Shown: positions 35,873 to 43,804 of the stretch, piece by piece | Layout of the letters: each line of letters begins with the position of its first letter | Position numbering within the stretch: the stretch's first letter is position 1 | Assembly (NCBI GenBank): GCA_016713875.1 | Contig: JADJOI010000003.1 | Location: forward strand, 2,294,001-2,358,000 | Direction: 5' to 3' | Source: Flavobacteriales bacterium | GTDB lineage: Bacteria > Bacteroidota > Bacteroidia > Flavobacteriales_F > PHOS-HE28 | Length of the DNA stretch: 64,000 nucleotides | Made by a program: the position numbers and the translations under genes | The notes under the pieces: generated by a model | Seen by the model: the letters and a program-made list of their open reading frames with translations, nothing else | Told to the model about the DNA's origin: nothing | The model's database searches: none

Positions 35873-37705
35873 ATGAACAGAACCCTACTCGCCTTGATCG
35901 CCCTGGCGGCCGCCCATGGACCGCTGAACGCCCAGCAGGTGCGCCAGGTGCCCGAGCACCCTGAGCACAAGCACCACGGTCCGTCGATCGCCCCGGCCAC
36001 CGGCCCGGCGATCAACCCCAAAGGCTCCGCGTTCTACACTGAACCGTTCGACAACGACCTCAACGGATGGACCGTGGTGAGCGGCATCGGCAGCCTGGAT
36101 TGGGCCTGGACCAACAGCGGCCCCGGCCCCACCTCGAGCACCTATCCCGTTCCCGCGTTGATCACGAGCACGCCGAGCGGATGGGTGATCATCGACGATG
36201 ACTACCTGGGCTCTCCGGGGCAACAGGCCGAGAGCAGCTTGGTGAGCCCGGTGATCGACCTCAGCGCGGCACCGACCAACCTGAAGGTGGAGTTCGACCA
36301 GTACTTCCAGGAGTTCTCCGATCCCGACGTGGAAACGTGGGTCGGCGTGAGCACCGATGGAGGCACCACTTGGGATGAGGTCCTCATCAATGAAGGCGTG
36401 GGCCGCGACGGACGCCCGAACCCGGAAGTGATGGACGTGGACATCAGTGCCTGGGTGGCGGCCAACCCCTCCAATGTGCAGCTTCGGTTCCGCTACCTGG
36501 CCACGTGGGATTACGGATGGCAGCTGGACAACATCGCCATCCGCGAGCTGCCGAACAACGACATGGCCCTGGTCGCCTTCGCCAAGACCGACTTCGACTT
36601 CGACCTGACGGGCGTGGCGAACATGGACTACAGCATCTACCCGCTGTCCCAGCTTCGGCCCATGCAGATGTCAGGGCTGCTGAAGAACAAAGGCTATCTG
36701 GCACAGACCGGGGTGTCGATCACCTCGACGGTGACCGAACCGGGCGGCGCGAACGAAGTGCTGACGGGAGGTGGTCTCAGCTTCGCCCCCGGAGAGACCG
36801 TGGCCGTGCCGGTGACAGGCTACACGCCGCCGAACACAGTGGGGATCTACACCCTGGACCATGCCGTGAGCCAGAACGAAACGGACGAAGTGCCGGCGAA
36901 CAACAGCGGTACGGACCAGTTCGCCGTGAGCACCACGACCTGGGCGCACGACGATGGAGCCGTACAGTCCTTCATCCTACAGGGCCCGGATTTCGCCGGA
37001 GAGCAGTTCGGGGTGGGGAACCGCTTCGACGTGGTGGCGGACGCCCAACTGGTGGCCGTGCAGGTGGCGATCCACGACACCACGGAAGCGGGCACCCTGA
37101 TCGCCGGGGAGATCTACGACGCGGATGACAACCTCCTTGACCAGACCACCGACCATGAGATCGTCCCCTCCGAGCTGAACACGGTCGGCGGCAACACCTT
37201 CATCACCCTGACGTTCGATGCACCGATCGACCTCTTCACCGGCAACGCCTACCTGGTGATGGCGCACTACTTCGGAGGCCCCGAGGTCGTGGGTTTCGCC
37301 ACCAGCGGGGCCAGCGCCGCGCAGGTGAGCATCGTGCACTACCCGGACGATCCGCAGGGCAACTTCTTCTACTACGTCACACGGACGCCGATGGTGCGTG
37401 CGGTGCTGGCTGGCGCGATCGGCATCGATGAGGCGAACGGGCTGCTGGCCCGGGCCCCGCTGGCCTGGCCGAACCCCGCCACCGAGCAGACCCGCCTGAG
37501 CTTTGAGCTGTTGGAGGCCGTGCCCGTGCGCTTCGAGCTGCACGCGGTGACCGGTGATCTGGTGCAAAGCGCCGATCTCGGCCGGATGAGCGCCGGTGAG
37601 CAACAGCACGTGATCGATGTGAGCGGACTGTCCCAAGGCCTGTACACGTGGACGGTGATGCTCGACGGCCGCCGGTTCAACGGCAGGCTGGCCGTGCAGC
37701 GCTGA
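35873..37705 (+). CDS. Secreted T9SS cargo protein 4
   Basis: 610 residues. Signal peptide MNRTLLALIALAAAHGPLNAQ, then a His-rich linker (PEHPEHKHHGP). The jellyroll (FYTEPFDNDLNGWTVV ... YGWQLDNIAIREL) and the block YSIYPLSQLRPMQMSGLLKN place it with cargo proteins 1 and 3. The C-terminus (AWPNPATEQTRLSFEL ... LSQGLYTWTVMLDGRRFNGRLAVQR) is a T9SS type A domain. ATG 35873 was chosen because the signal peptide starts there. A hairpin at 37722 separates it from the convergent transporter genes. Confidence 0.85.
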   Translation: MNRTLLALIALAAAHGPLNAQQVRQVPEHPEHKHHGPSIAPATGPAINPKGSAFYTEPFDNDLNGWTVVSGIGSLDWAWTNSGPGPTSSTYPVPALITSTPSGWVIIDDDYLGSPGQQAESSLVSPVIDLSAAPTNLKVEFDQYFQEFSDPDVETWVGVSTDGGTTWDEVLINEGVGRDGRPNPEVMDVDISAWVAANPSNVQLRFRYLATWDYGWQLDNIAIRELPNNDMALVAFAKTDFDFDLTGVANMDYSIYPLSQLRPMQMSGLLKNKGYLAQTGVSITSTVTEPGGANEVLTGGGLSFAPGETVAVPVTGYTPPNTVGIYTLDHAVSQNETDEVPANNSGTDQFAVSTTTWAHDDGAVQSFILQGPDFAGEQFGVGNRFDVVADAQLVAVQVAIHDTTEAGTLIAGEIYDADDNLLDQTTDHEIVPSELNTVGGNTFITLTFDAPIDLFTGNAYLVMAHYFGGPEVVGFATSGASAAQVSIVHYPDDPQGNFFYYVTRTPMVRAVLAGAIGIDEANGLLARAPLAWPNPATEQTRLSFELLEAVPVRFELHAVTGDLVQSADLGRMSAGEQQHVIDVSGLSQGLYTWTVMLDGRRFNGRLAVQR

Positions 37706-37721
37706 GCGCGGAATGCTGATG

Positions 37722-37749
37722 CGAAGGCCCTGCTCCGGCGGGGCCTTCG
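37722..37749. terminator. Bidirectional hairpin between convergent genes
   Basis: Nine-base stem CGAAGGCCC/GGGCCTTCG with a 10-base loop between the stop of cargo gene 4 and the stop of the Mla-type ATPase. It can serve both strands. Confidence 0.65.
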
Positions 37750-37754
37750 TGCGT

Positions 37755-38518
37755 TCAGGCCGGTCCGAGCAAGCCTTTCCGCGCCTGCCGCATCAGTTCG
37801 CTGGCGAACACGAAGGCCTTCAGTTCCTCGTTGCCCGAGGCGAGCAACGCGTCGCGGTCCCCCGTCCACCAGCATCGGCCCGTGTGCAGGAAGAGGATGT
37901 TCTGCCCGGTCTCGATCACCGAGTTCATGTCGTGCGTGATCACGATGGTGGTGGTCCCGTACTCCTCGGTGATCTCCTTGATCAGCTCGTCGATGAGGAT
38001 GGAGGTCTGGGGATCGAGCCCGCTGTTGGGCTCATCGCAGAACAGGTACTTGGGGTTCATGGCGATGGCCTGGCGATGCCGACGCGCTTCTGCATGCCGC
38101 CGCTCAGCTCGGCGGGAAACAAGGCATCCTTGCCTACGATGTTGACGCGTTCGAGGCAGAAGCGTGCGCGCTTCTCCATCTCGGCCACGGTCAGGCTGGC
38201 GAACATGCGCAGGGGGAACATCACATTGTCGAGCACGGTCATCGAGTCGAACAGGGCCGCGCTCTGGAACAGCATGCCGATCTCCTGGCGGATGGTCCGT
38301 TTCTCGGCCAGGCCGAGCTCGTGGAACGGACGGCCATCGTACAGCACACGGCCCTCGTCAGGCCGGTGCAGGCCCACGATGCACTTGGCCAGCACGCTCT
38401 TGCCGCTGCCGCTCTTCCCGATCACCTGGTTCACCACACCCTTGGCGAACGTGGCCGTGATGTCCGTGAGCACACGTGCGTCGCCAAAGCGCTTGCTGAG
38501 CCCCAGGACCTCGATCAT
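37755..38518 (-). pseudogene. Mla-type ABC transporter ATPase, interrupted by a one-base frameshift
   Basis: Reads as an MlaF-like ATPase in two frames. Part one (from ATG 38518) has Walker A GKSGSGKS and the signature LSGGMQKRVGIAR, then shifts. Part two (to 37755) continues with AMNPKYLFCDEPNSGLDP (Walker B) and ITHDMNSV. At about 38067-38072 the minus strand reads GCCAGGCCATCGCC, where GCCAGGGCCATCGCC would restore IARAIAMNPKY, so one G is missing. Otherwise the sequence looks intact and conserved. With the permease overlapped by ATGA, it would move phospholipids between the membranes. A sequencing or assembly error is at least as likely as a true mutation. Confidence 0.8.
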
Positions 38519-39255
38519 ATGAGCAGCAGCTGGGTGAGCATGTAGTTGGCGATGAGGATCACCACGCTGCTGAACACCACCGCGGTGGTGCTGCTGCGGC
38601 CCACCTCCAACGCCCCTCCCTGGGTGTGATACCCGTGATAGGCCGCCACGCTGGTGATGATGAAGGCGAACACCACCGTCTTGATGAGGGCATAGGTGAC
38701 CGTGAAGGGGTCGAAGTCCCACTGAAGCCCCTGGATGTACGCGTTGGGGGCCACCACGCCGGTGAGGCCGCTCACCACCCAACCGCCGAAGATGCTCAGG
38801 AACATGCTGATGACGATGAGGAAGGGGTTGATCAGCATGGCCGCCACGATCTTGGGCAGGATCAGGTAGCTGGCGCTGTTGACCCCCATGATGTCGAGCG
38901 CATCGATCTGTTCCTTCACCCGCATGGTGCCGACCTCCGCGGCGATGTTGCTGCCCACCTTGCCGGCGAGGATGAGCGAGATGATGGTGGGGCTGAACTC
39001 CAGGATCACGCTCTGGCGCGCGGTGAAGCCCACCACGTAGTCCGGGATCCAGGCCGCATCGATGTTGCTGGCCGTCTGGATGGTGATCACCGCGCCCATG
39101 AACACCGAGAGCAGCGCGACGATGCCCAGGCTCTTGACACCGAGCTGATCGATCTCCTCGGCGACGCGACGGCCATACAGGCTCATCCGCTCCGGCCGGC
39201 CGAACACCTGGCCCAGGAACTCGAAATACCGCCCGACGTGGTAGAGGATGTTCAT
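38515..39255 (-). CDS. MlaE-family ABC transporter permease
   Basis: 246-residue permease with about five to six membrane segments and the MlaE motifs FTARQSVILEFSPTIISLILAGKVGSNIAAE, TMRVKEQIDALDIMGV and VGRSSTTAVVFSSVVILIANY. Members transport phospholipids to or from the outer membrane with a MlaF ATPase and MCE proteins. The stop overlaps the ATPase start (ATGA). A box TATTTTCG at 39273-39266 lies ten bases before the ATG. No MCE-domain gene follows within the window. Confidence 0.9.
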   Translation of the reverse strand: MNILYHVGRYFEFLGQVFGRPERMSLYGRRVAEEIDQLGVKSLGIVALLSVFMGAVITIQTASNIDAAWIPDYVVGFTARQSVILEFSPTIISLILAGKVGSNIAAEVGTMRVKEQIDALDIMGVNSASYLILPKIVAAMLINPFLIVISMFLSIFGGWVVSGLTGVVAPNAYIQGLQWDFDPFTVTYALIKTVVFAFIITSVAAYHGYHTQGGALEVGRSSTTAVVFSSVVILIANYMLTQLLLI

Positions 39256-39265
39256 GCGCCCGGGG

Positions 39266-39273
39266 CGAAAATA
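39266..39273 (-). promoter_or_regulatory. -7-like box TATTTTCG of the permease gene
   Basis: TATTTTCG fits TAnnTTYG, ten bases before the ATG at 39255. Confidence 0.5.
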
Positions 39274-39325
39274 GGCCCGCCGACCCCAGCCCCCCCGGCT
39301 TCCGGTGCCCGAAGGGGTGTTCCCC

Positions 39326-39333
39326 TACCTTTG
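39326..39333 (+). promoter_or_regulatory. -7 box TACCTTTG of the small lipoprotein gene
   Basis: Perfect TAnnTTTG six bases before the ATG at 39340. It decides that start and implies a leaderless mRNA. Confidence 0.7.
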
Positions 39334-39339
39334 CCGGCC

Positions 39340-39564
39340 ATGTGGCGCACCCGGTCCCTGCCCTCGTTCCCGGCCTTGTTGGGCGTGTTCCTGCTGGTGG
39401 CGCCACTGATCGGAGGGTGCGCCACACGCCCACCGCACGTCACCAAGCACAAACGCGGGCGGAAATGCGATTGCCCCAAATGGGACCATCACCCACCCCA
39501 AGGCGCGCGGGACTGGCGGCATCACGCATGGAACACCTCCTCCGGCGCACGTCCCCTGGCATGA
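39340..39564 (+). CDS. Small basic lipoprotein
   Basis: 74 residues. Signal sequence with lipobox LIGGC (Cys27) and a short His/Lys/Arg-rich mature part with KCDCPKW near the middle. Similar tiny lipoproteins with a CDCPKW-type motif occur in Bacteroidota, but I know no function. The two cysteines could bind metal or form a disulfide. The start is set by the -7 box at 39326-39333. The stop overlaps the next ATG (ATGA), coupling it to the SprT-like gene. Confidence 0.7.
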   Translation: MWRTRSLPSFPALLGVFLLVAPLIGGCATRPPHVTKHKRGRKCDCPKWDHHPPQGARDWRHHAWNTSSGARPLA

Positions 39565-40196
39565 GACCCACGAGCGGACCGGATGCGCTGCGCGAACGGC
39601 TGCCTGCCGGAGCCGTGCCGGTGGTGCTGGACTGGCTGCACCGCAACCGGGTGCAGGTGCGGATCACACCCCGCCGGGCCACGAAACTGGGCGACTACCG
39701 CACGCCCGTGGCCGGTCGGCCCGCGCGCATCTCGGTGAACCGGGACCTCAACCCGTACGCCTTCCTGGTGACGCTCGTGCATGAGTTCGCCCATCACGCC
39801 ACCTTCGAAAGCTGCGGCCCTCGTGTGCGCCCCCACGGTATCGAGTGGAAGCGGACCTACGCCGAACTGATGCGTCCGTACCTGGCGCCGGCCGTGCTGC
39901 CCGAGGATGTGCGCGGGATCCTGGCCGGCCACCTGACCGACGCGACGGCGAGCAGCTGTTCCGACCCGGCGCTGGTGCGCGTGCTGCGGCGGTATGATGA
40001 CCATGCGATGCCCTTGCTCGAAGAGCTTCCGGAACACACCATCTTCCGCTTCAATGAGCGCCTGTTCGTGAAGGGCGCGGTACGCCGCTCCCGGGTGGCC
40101 TGCCGCTGCCTCAACGACCGCCGCACCTACACCATCGACCGGCTGGCCGGCGTCGAGGTGGGCTCCCCGGTACCGCTCGTCATGCAAGAACCGTGA
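39561..40196 (+). CDS. SprT-like zinc metalloprotease-domain protein
   Basis: 211 residues. The zinc site HEFAHH starts at residue 74 (His74, Glu75, His78), and a downstream H (RPHGIEWKRTYAELM) supplies the likely third ligand, as in SprT/Spartan domains. The C-terminal part (FRFNERLFVKGAVRRSRVACRCLNDRRTYTI) resembles the small C-terminal module of bacterial SprT-like proteins. Eukaryotic Spartan cleaves DNA-protein crosslinks. The bacterial role is unproven. It is coupled to the lipoprotein gene upstream, with manC 13 bases downstream. Confidence 0.82.
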   Translation: MRPTSGPDALRERLPAGAVPVVLDWLHRNRVQVRITPRRATKLGDYRTPVAGRPARISVNRDLNPYAFLVTLVHEFAHHATFESCGPRVRPHGIEWKRTYAELMRPYLAPAVLPEDVRGILAGHLTDATASSCSDPALVRVLRRYDDHAMPLLEELPEHTIFRFNERLFVKGAVRRSRVACRCLNDRRTYTIDRLAGVEVGSPVPLVMQEP

Positions 40197-40209
40197 ACGA
40201 CAAGACACG

Positions 40210-41301
40210 ATGACCGACCCTCGAACCTATTGCGTGATCATGGCCGGCGGCATCGGAAGCCGATTCTGGCCCATGAGCCGCACCGCCTATCCCAAGCAGT
40301 TCCTGGACTTCCTGGGCCTTGGACGCACGCTCATCCAGCAGACCTACGACCGTTTCCTCGCCCTCTGCCCCCCGGAGAACATCCTGGTGGTGACCAATGC
40401 CCAGTACGCGCCGATCGTGAAGCAGCAGCTGCCCGGCATGAAGGACGCACAGATCCTGTTGGAACCGGCCCGCCGCAATACCGCCCCTTGCATCGCCTAC
40501 GCGAACCATGTGATCGCCAAGCGCGACCCCGAAGCCCGGATCATCGTGGCCCCGAGCGATCACTTGGTGATGAAGGAACAGGAGTTCCATGACACCGTGC
40601 GCCTCGCCCTCCGCCAGGCCACGGACCATGACTGCCTGATCACCCTCGGCATCATGCCCAACCGCCCGGACACCGGGTATGGCTACATCCAGTTCGTGGA
40701 GGAAGCGGGCACGGCCCATCCCCGTGTGAAACGGGTGCGCACCTTCACCGAGAAACCCGACCACGACACGGCCTTGCGCTTCATCGAGAGCGGCGACTTC
40801 CTGTGGAACAGCGGCATCTTCATCTGGACGGCGCGAAGCATCCGCAACGCCTTCAAGCGGCACTTGCCCGACATGGAACGGGCCTTCGAGGCCGGCGAGG
40901 AAGCGTATGGCACGCCGGACGAGCGCGCCTTCATCGCAAGCGTGTACGGGGACTGCGCCAACATCAGCATCGACTACGGCGTGATGGAAAAGGCCGACAA
41001 CGTCTTCGTGGTCACCAGCGACTTCGGCTGGAGCGACCTGGGCACCTGGGGGAGCCTATACACCCACTTGCCGCACGACGAGGCCGGCAACGCGGTCGTG
41101 GGAGACCAGGTGAAGCTCTACGACTGCGCGCGGACCGTGGTGCATGTGCATGATGACCGACTGGTGGTGCTGCAAGGGCTGGAGGACCACATCGTGGTGA
41201 GCACCAAGGATGCACTGCTGGTGGTGCGCAAGCACGACGAACAGAAGATCAAGCAGTTCGTGAACGACGCCACCGCGGAGTGGGGCGACAAATACGTCTG
41301 A
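40210..41301 (+). CDS. manC: Mannose-1-phosphate guanylyltransferase
   Basis: 363-residue nucleotidyltransferase making GDP-mannose from mannose-1-phosphate and GTP for polysaccharide synthesis. The N-terminal pyrophosphorylase motif is MAGGIGSRFWPMSR. RRNTAPCIAYA, IVAPSDHLVM, FTEKPD, FLWNSGIFIW and SDFGWSDLGTWGS follow in family order. There is no C-terminal isomerase domain, so it is the monofunctional short form. It is probably co-transcribed with the SprT-like gene. Confidence 0.93.
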   Translation: MTDPRTYCVIMAGGIGSRFWPMSRTAYPKQFLDFLGLGRTLIQQTYDRFLALCPPENILVVTNAQYAPIVKQQLPGMKDAQILLEPARRNTAPCIAYANHVIAKRDPEARIIVAPSDHLVMKEQEFHDTVRLALRQATDHDCLITLGIMPNRPDTGYGYIQFVEEAGTAHPRVKRVRTFTEKPDHDTALRFIESGDFLWNSGIFIWTARSIRNAFKRHLPDMERAFEAGEEAYGTPDERAFIASVYGDCANISIDYGVMEKADNVFVVTSDFGWSDLGTWGSLYTHLPHDEAGNAVVGDQVKLYDCARTVVHVHDDRLVVLQGLEDHIVVSTKDALLVVRKHDEQKIKQFVNDATAEWGDKYV

Positions 41302-41361
41302 CCAGGGTCCGGGGGGTGGCATGCCCCGGATGGGCGCGATGATCTTTCTTTCCATGTAAAC

Positions 41362-41369
41362 TATCTTCG
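41362..41369 (+). promoter_or_regulatory. -7-like box TATCTTCG of the broken dioxygenase gene
   Basis: TATCTTCG fits TAnnTTYG. Four bases later (41374) the reading frame has AGG followed by a leader-like HRRQSLGLAALAVGGAG, so an original ATG may have mutated. Confidence 0.4.
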
Positions 41370-41373
41370 CGGC

Positions 41374-42254
41374 AGGCACAGGCGGCAGTCCCTCGGGCTC
41401 GCCGCCCTTGCGGTCGGCGGTGCGGGTGCCAAGCGCTTGACCGACCTCGACCAATTGAGCCGTGACCTGGGCAGGGGTCCGGTGATGCCAACCGTCCTCA
41501 TCGGGTATGGAAGCCCGATGAACGCCATCCAGGACAACGACTTCACTCGGTCGCTCGCCCGATCGGGGAGGCGCTTGGACCGGCCGAAAGCGGTGCTGGT
41601 GGCACATTGGCTGACCCCGGGCCGGACCATGGTGGCCGTTTCCCCGGCGCCGGAGACCATCCACGACTTCGGTGGGTTCCCCGATGAACTGTTCCAGGTC
41701 CGCTATCCGGCCCCTGGTGCGCCGGAAGCGGCGCGAAAAGCCGCGGCCGCGGTCACCAGCGTGCAGGTGCATGCGGACCACGAGATGGGATCGGATCACG
41801 GCGCCTGGTCCGTCCTGAAGCACATTTGGCCTGCGGCCGATGTCCCTGTGTTCCAAATGAGCCTCAACTGGGGCATGACCCTGCCGAGCACCACGCCCTG
41901 TCACATGAGCTGAAGGCCCTGCGCCACGACGGCATCCTGGTGCTCGGAAGCGGCAATGTGGTGCACAACCTGGGACGGCTGAACTGGAGCGACCCATCCG
42001 CTCCTCCCTACGACCGGGCGCAGGAGTTCGACGCCTTCGTGGAGGGGCGGCTGGCCGCCGGGGATCATCAGGCGCTGGTGGACTACAGCTCGCTGGGCGC
42101 GATGGCCCGGCTCGCCCATCCCACGAACGACCACTCCCTGCCCCTTTTGTACACCTTGGGCACGGCGGGCATCGACGAGCCGCTCACGGAACCGCACAGC
42201 GGTCCGAAGATGGGCAGCATCAGCATGCGCAGCTTCATGCAAGGACCGGGCTGA
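41374..42254 (+). pseudogene. Class III extradiol dioxygenase (YgiD/DODA type), frameshifted
   Basis: Reads as a LigB-type dioxygenase, with zinc ligands in IGYGSPMNAIQDN and LVAHWLTPG, then DFGGFPDELFQVRYPAPG, HADHEMGSDHGAWSVL and VPVFQMSLNWGM. At 41879-41881 (CCC) the frame shifts: one extra C would give MTPAEHHALSHELKALRHDG, continuing GSGNVVHNLGRL to 42254. The first part instead stops at 41913. Upstream a twin-arginine-like leader (RRQSLGLAALAVGGAGA) is open from 41374, but its first codon is AGG, and only TTG 41437 or ATG 41485 could start translation. Relatives cleave aromatic diols such as DOPA. Two lesions suggest a decaying gene, though sequencing error could explain the frameshift. 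Confidence 0.75.
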
Positions 42255-42265
42255 CCGCCAGCGGC

Positions 42266-42273
42266 TACCTTCG
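42266..42273 (+). promoter_or_regulatory. -7-like box TACCTTCG of rnd
   Basis: TACCTTCG fits TAnnTTYG, 14 bases before ATG 42288. Confidence 0.45.
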
Positions 42274-42287
42274 CGCGCCTTGTGCCC

Positions 42288-43418
42288 ATGAGACCCGTTG
42301 CCTATCGCACCATCACCACGCAGGAGGACCTGGCCCGGATGACCGAGGCCCTCACCGCCTCGTCCGTGATCGCGCTGGACACTGAGGCGAGCAGCTTCCA
42401 CCGGTATCGGGTCCGTGTGTGCCTTGTCCAGGTGAGCGATCGGGACCGCACCTGGCTGGTGGACCCCTTCACCGCCGGCGATCTGGCCCCCCTGGGCACC
42501 CTGCTGGGCCGCCCTGAGATGGAAGTGGTGATCCACGATGCCGATTACGACCTGCGCATGCTCGCCCAGGAGCAGGGCATCCGCGTGGAGAACGTGTTCG
42601 ACACACTGGTGGCCGCGGAGCTCCTGAACGAGCCCGAGATCGGCCTCGCCTCGCTGCTGCAGAAGTACATGGGGATCCATGTGGACAAGAAGTTCCAGAA
42701 GGCGGATTGGAGCAAACGTCCACTGCCCGATGCCATGCTCGACTATGCCGCCGGCGATACGGCCCACCTCATCGCCCTGCGCGACATCCTGGAAGCCCGG
42801 CTGAAGGAAAAGGGACGGTGGAGCTGGGCACAGGAGGAGTTCGCGCTCCTCACGGACGCGCCGTTCAACCTGCAGGAGAACCTCGAGCCGGGCTATCTCC
42901 GCATGAAGGGCGCCAAGCTGCTGAAACCCCATCAGCTCGCGGTGCTGCGGGAGGTGCACACCTGGCGGGAAGGCGTCGCCGAACGCATGGACCGGGCACC
43001 GTTCATGGTCATCGGTAACGAGGTGCTGCTGGACCTGGCCAAAGCACCGCCGACCGATGAGCGCGACCTATCGGCGCGCAAAGGCATCGGCGAGAAGGTG
43101 ATGGCGCGACATGGTCGGGCGCTCTTGGAGGCTGTCCGCCGGGGGACCCTCCTGCCCAAGGAGCAGTGGCCGCGCCTGGAACGCCCCAAACGCTGGGACC
43201 GTGATCCTGACCATGATGAGCGGCTGAAACGGTTGAAGCTCGTGCGCGACCGCCTCACCACGGAGCACGATCTGCGGATGGGCATCGTGGCCAGCAATCA
43301 GCTGCTTCAGGAGATCGCGCGCACGCGCCCCGGCGATCTGCAGGCCCTGGCCGCACTTCCGGGCATCCGCCGCTACCAAGCGGAGCTCTTCGGTGCCGAG
43401 CTCCTCGGCGCCGTGTGA
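42288..43418 (+). CDS. rnd: Ribonuclease D (3'-5' exonuclease with HRDC domain)
   Basis: 376 residues. The DEDD exonuclease core shows ALDTEASSFHRY (Asp, Glu), VVIHDADYDLRML and YAAGDTAHLIALRDIL (Asp, with Tyr of the DEDDy type). A first HRDC domain (LKPHQLAVLREVHTWREGVAERMDRAPFMVIGN) and a second, weaker helical repeat follow. RNase D trims tRNA and other structured RNA 3' ends. ATG 42288 was chosen over a GTG two codons earlier. Confidence 0.9.
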   Translation: MRPVAYRTITTQEDLARMTEALTASSVIALDTEASSFHRYRVRVCLVQVSDRDRTWLVDPFTAGDLAPLGTLLGRPEMEVVIHDADYDLRMLAQEQGIRVENVFDTLVAAELLNEPEIGLASLLQKYMGIHVDKKFQKADWSKRPLPDAMLDYAAGDTAHLIALRDILEARLKEKGRWSWAQEEFALLTDAPFNLQENLEPGYLRMKGAKLLKPHQLAVLREVHTWREGVAERMDRAPFMVIGNEVLLDLAKAPPTDERDLSARKGIGEKVMARHGRALLEAVRRGTLLPKEQWPRLERPKRWDRDPDHDERLKRLKLVRDRLTTEHDLRMGIVASNQLLQEIARTRPGDLQALAALPGIRRYQAELFGAELLGAV

Positions 43419-43420
43419 CG

Positions 43421-43438
43421 ATGTGACCCGGGTCACAT
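43421..43438. promoter_or_regulatory. Crp/Fnr-type palindrome upstream of the sulfur operon
   Basis: ATGTGACCCGGGTCACAT, a perfect 18-base palindrome containing TGTGA-N6-TCACA. Its centre (43429.5) is 30.5 bases upstream of the first base of the -7 box, about -41.5 from the expected start site, the class II activator position. An operator for the adjacent ArsR-type protein is an alternative. Confidence 0.7.
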
Positions 43439-43467
43439 TGTAACATAGATATCCCACTATACTTTTG
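43438..43467 (+). promoter_or_regulatory. Promoter of the arsR-tauE-cstB operon
   Basis: TTG at 43438-43440 and TACTTTTG at 43460-43467, separated by 19 bases, form a full Bacteroidota -33/-7 promoter. The -33 end overlaps the palindrome by one base. Confidence 0.7.
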
Positions 43468-43486
43468 TCCCCGGAACCCGAGGACC

Positions 43487-43801
43487 ATGGCGACCCTGAC
43501 CCTGGAGGAACGTGTGGGCACCGAGAAGCTGATGCGCGCGAGCGAACTGTTGCGCATGGCGGCGCACCCGCAGCGGCTGGCCATCCTGGACCTGCTCGGC
43601 AGGGAGAAGCGGTTATGCGTACTGGAGCTCCGCGAGCGGCTGGGCATCGAACAGGCCATCCTGAGCCAGCACCTCACCCTGATGCGCGACAAAGGGTTGG
43701 TCGACTTCGAGAAGGAGGGCCGCTACAGCTTCTACTTCCTGGCACGGACGGAGTTCATGAAGATCATCCGCGACATCGAGACCTGCTGCGACAAGCTTTA
43801 G
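43487..43801 (+). CDS. ArsR-family regulator, candidate persulfide or redox sensor
   Basis: 104-residue winged-helix protein (MAAHPQRLAILDLL, then the recognition region EQAILSQHLTLMRDKGLV and wing EKEGRYSFYFL). Cys44 in helix 2 and Cys100/Cys101 at the end of the last helix are placed much like the reactive pair of the BigR/SqrR sulfur-sensing group, which forms tetrasulfide links with persulfides. It is the first gene of a run with TauE and a CstB-like persulfide dioxygenase, so sulfur-responsive control is plausible. The exact metal- or thiol-sensing class is inference. Confidence 0.8.
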   Translation: MATLTLEERVGTEKLMRASELLRMAAHPQRLAILDLLGREKRLCVLELRERLGIEQAILSQHLTLMRDKGLVDFEKEGRYSFYFLARTEFMKIIRDIETCCDKL

Positions 43802-43804
43802 GGC

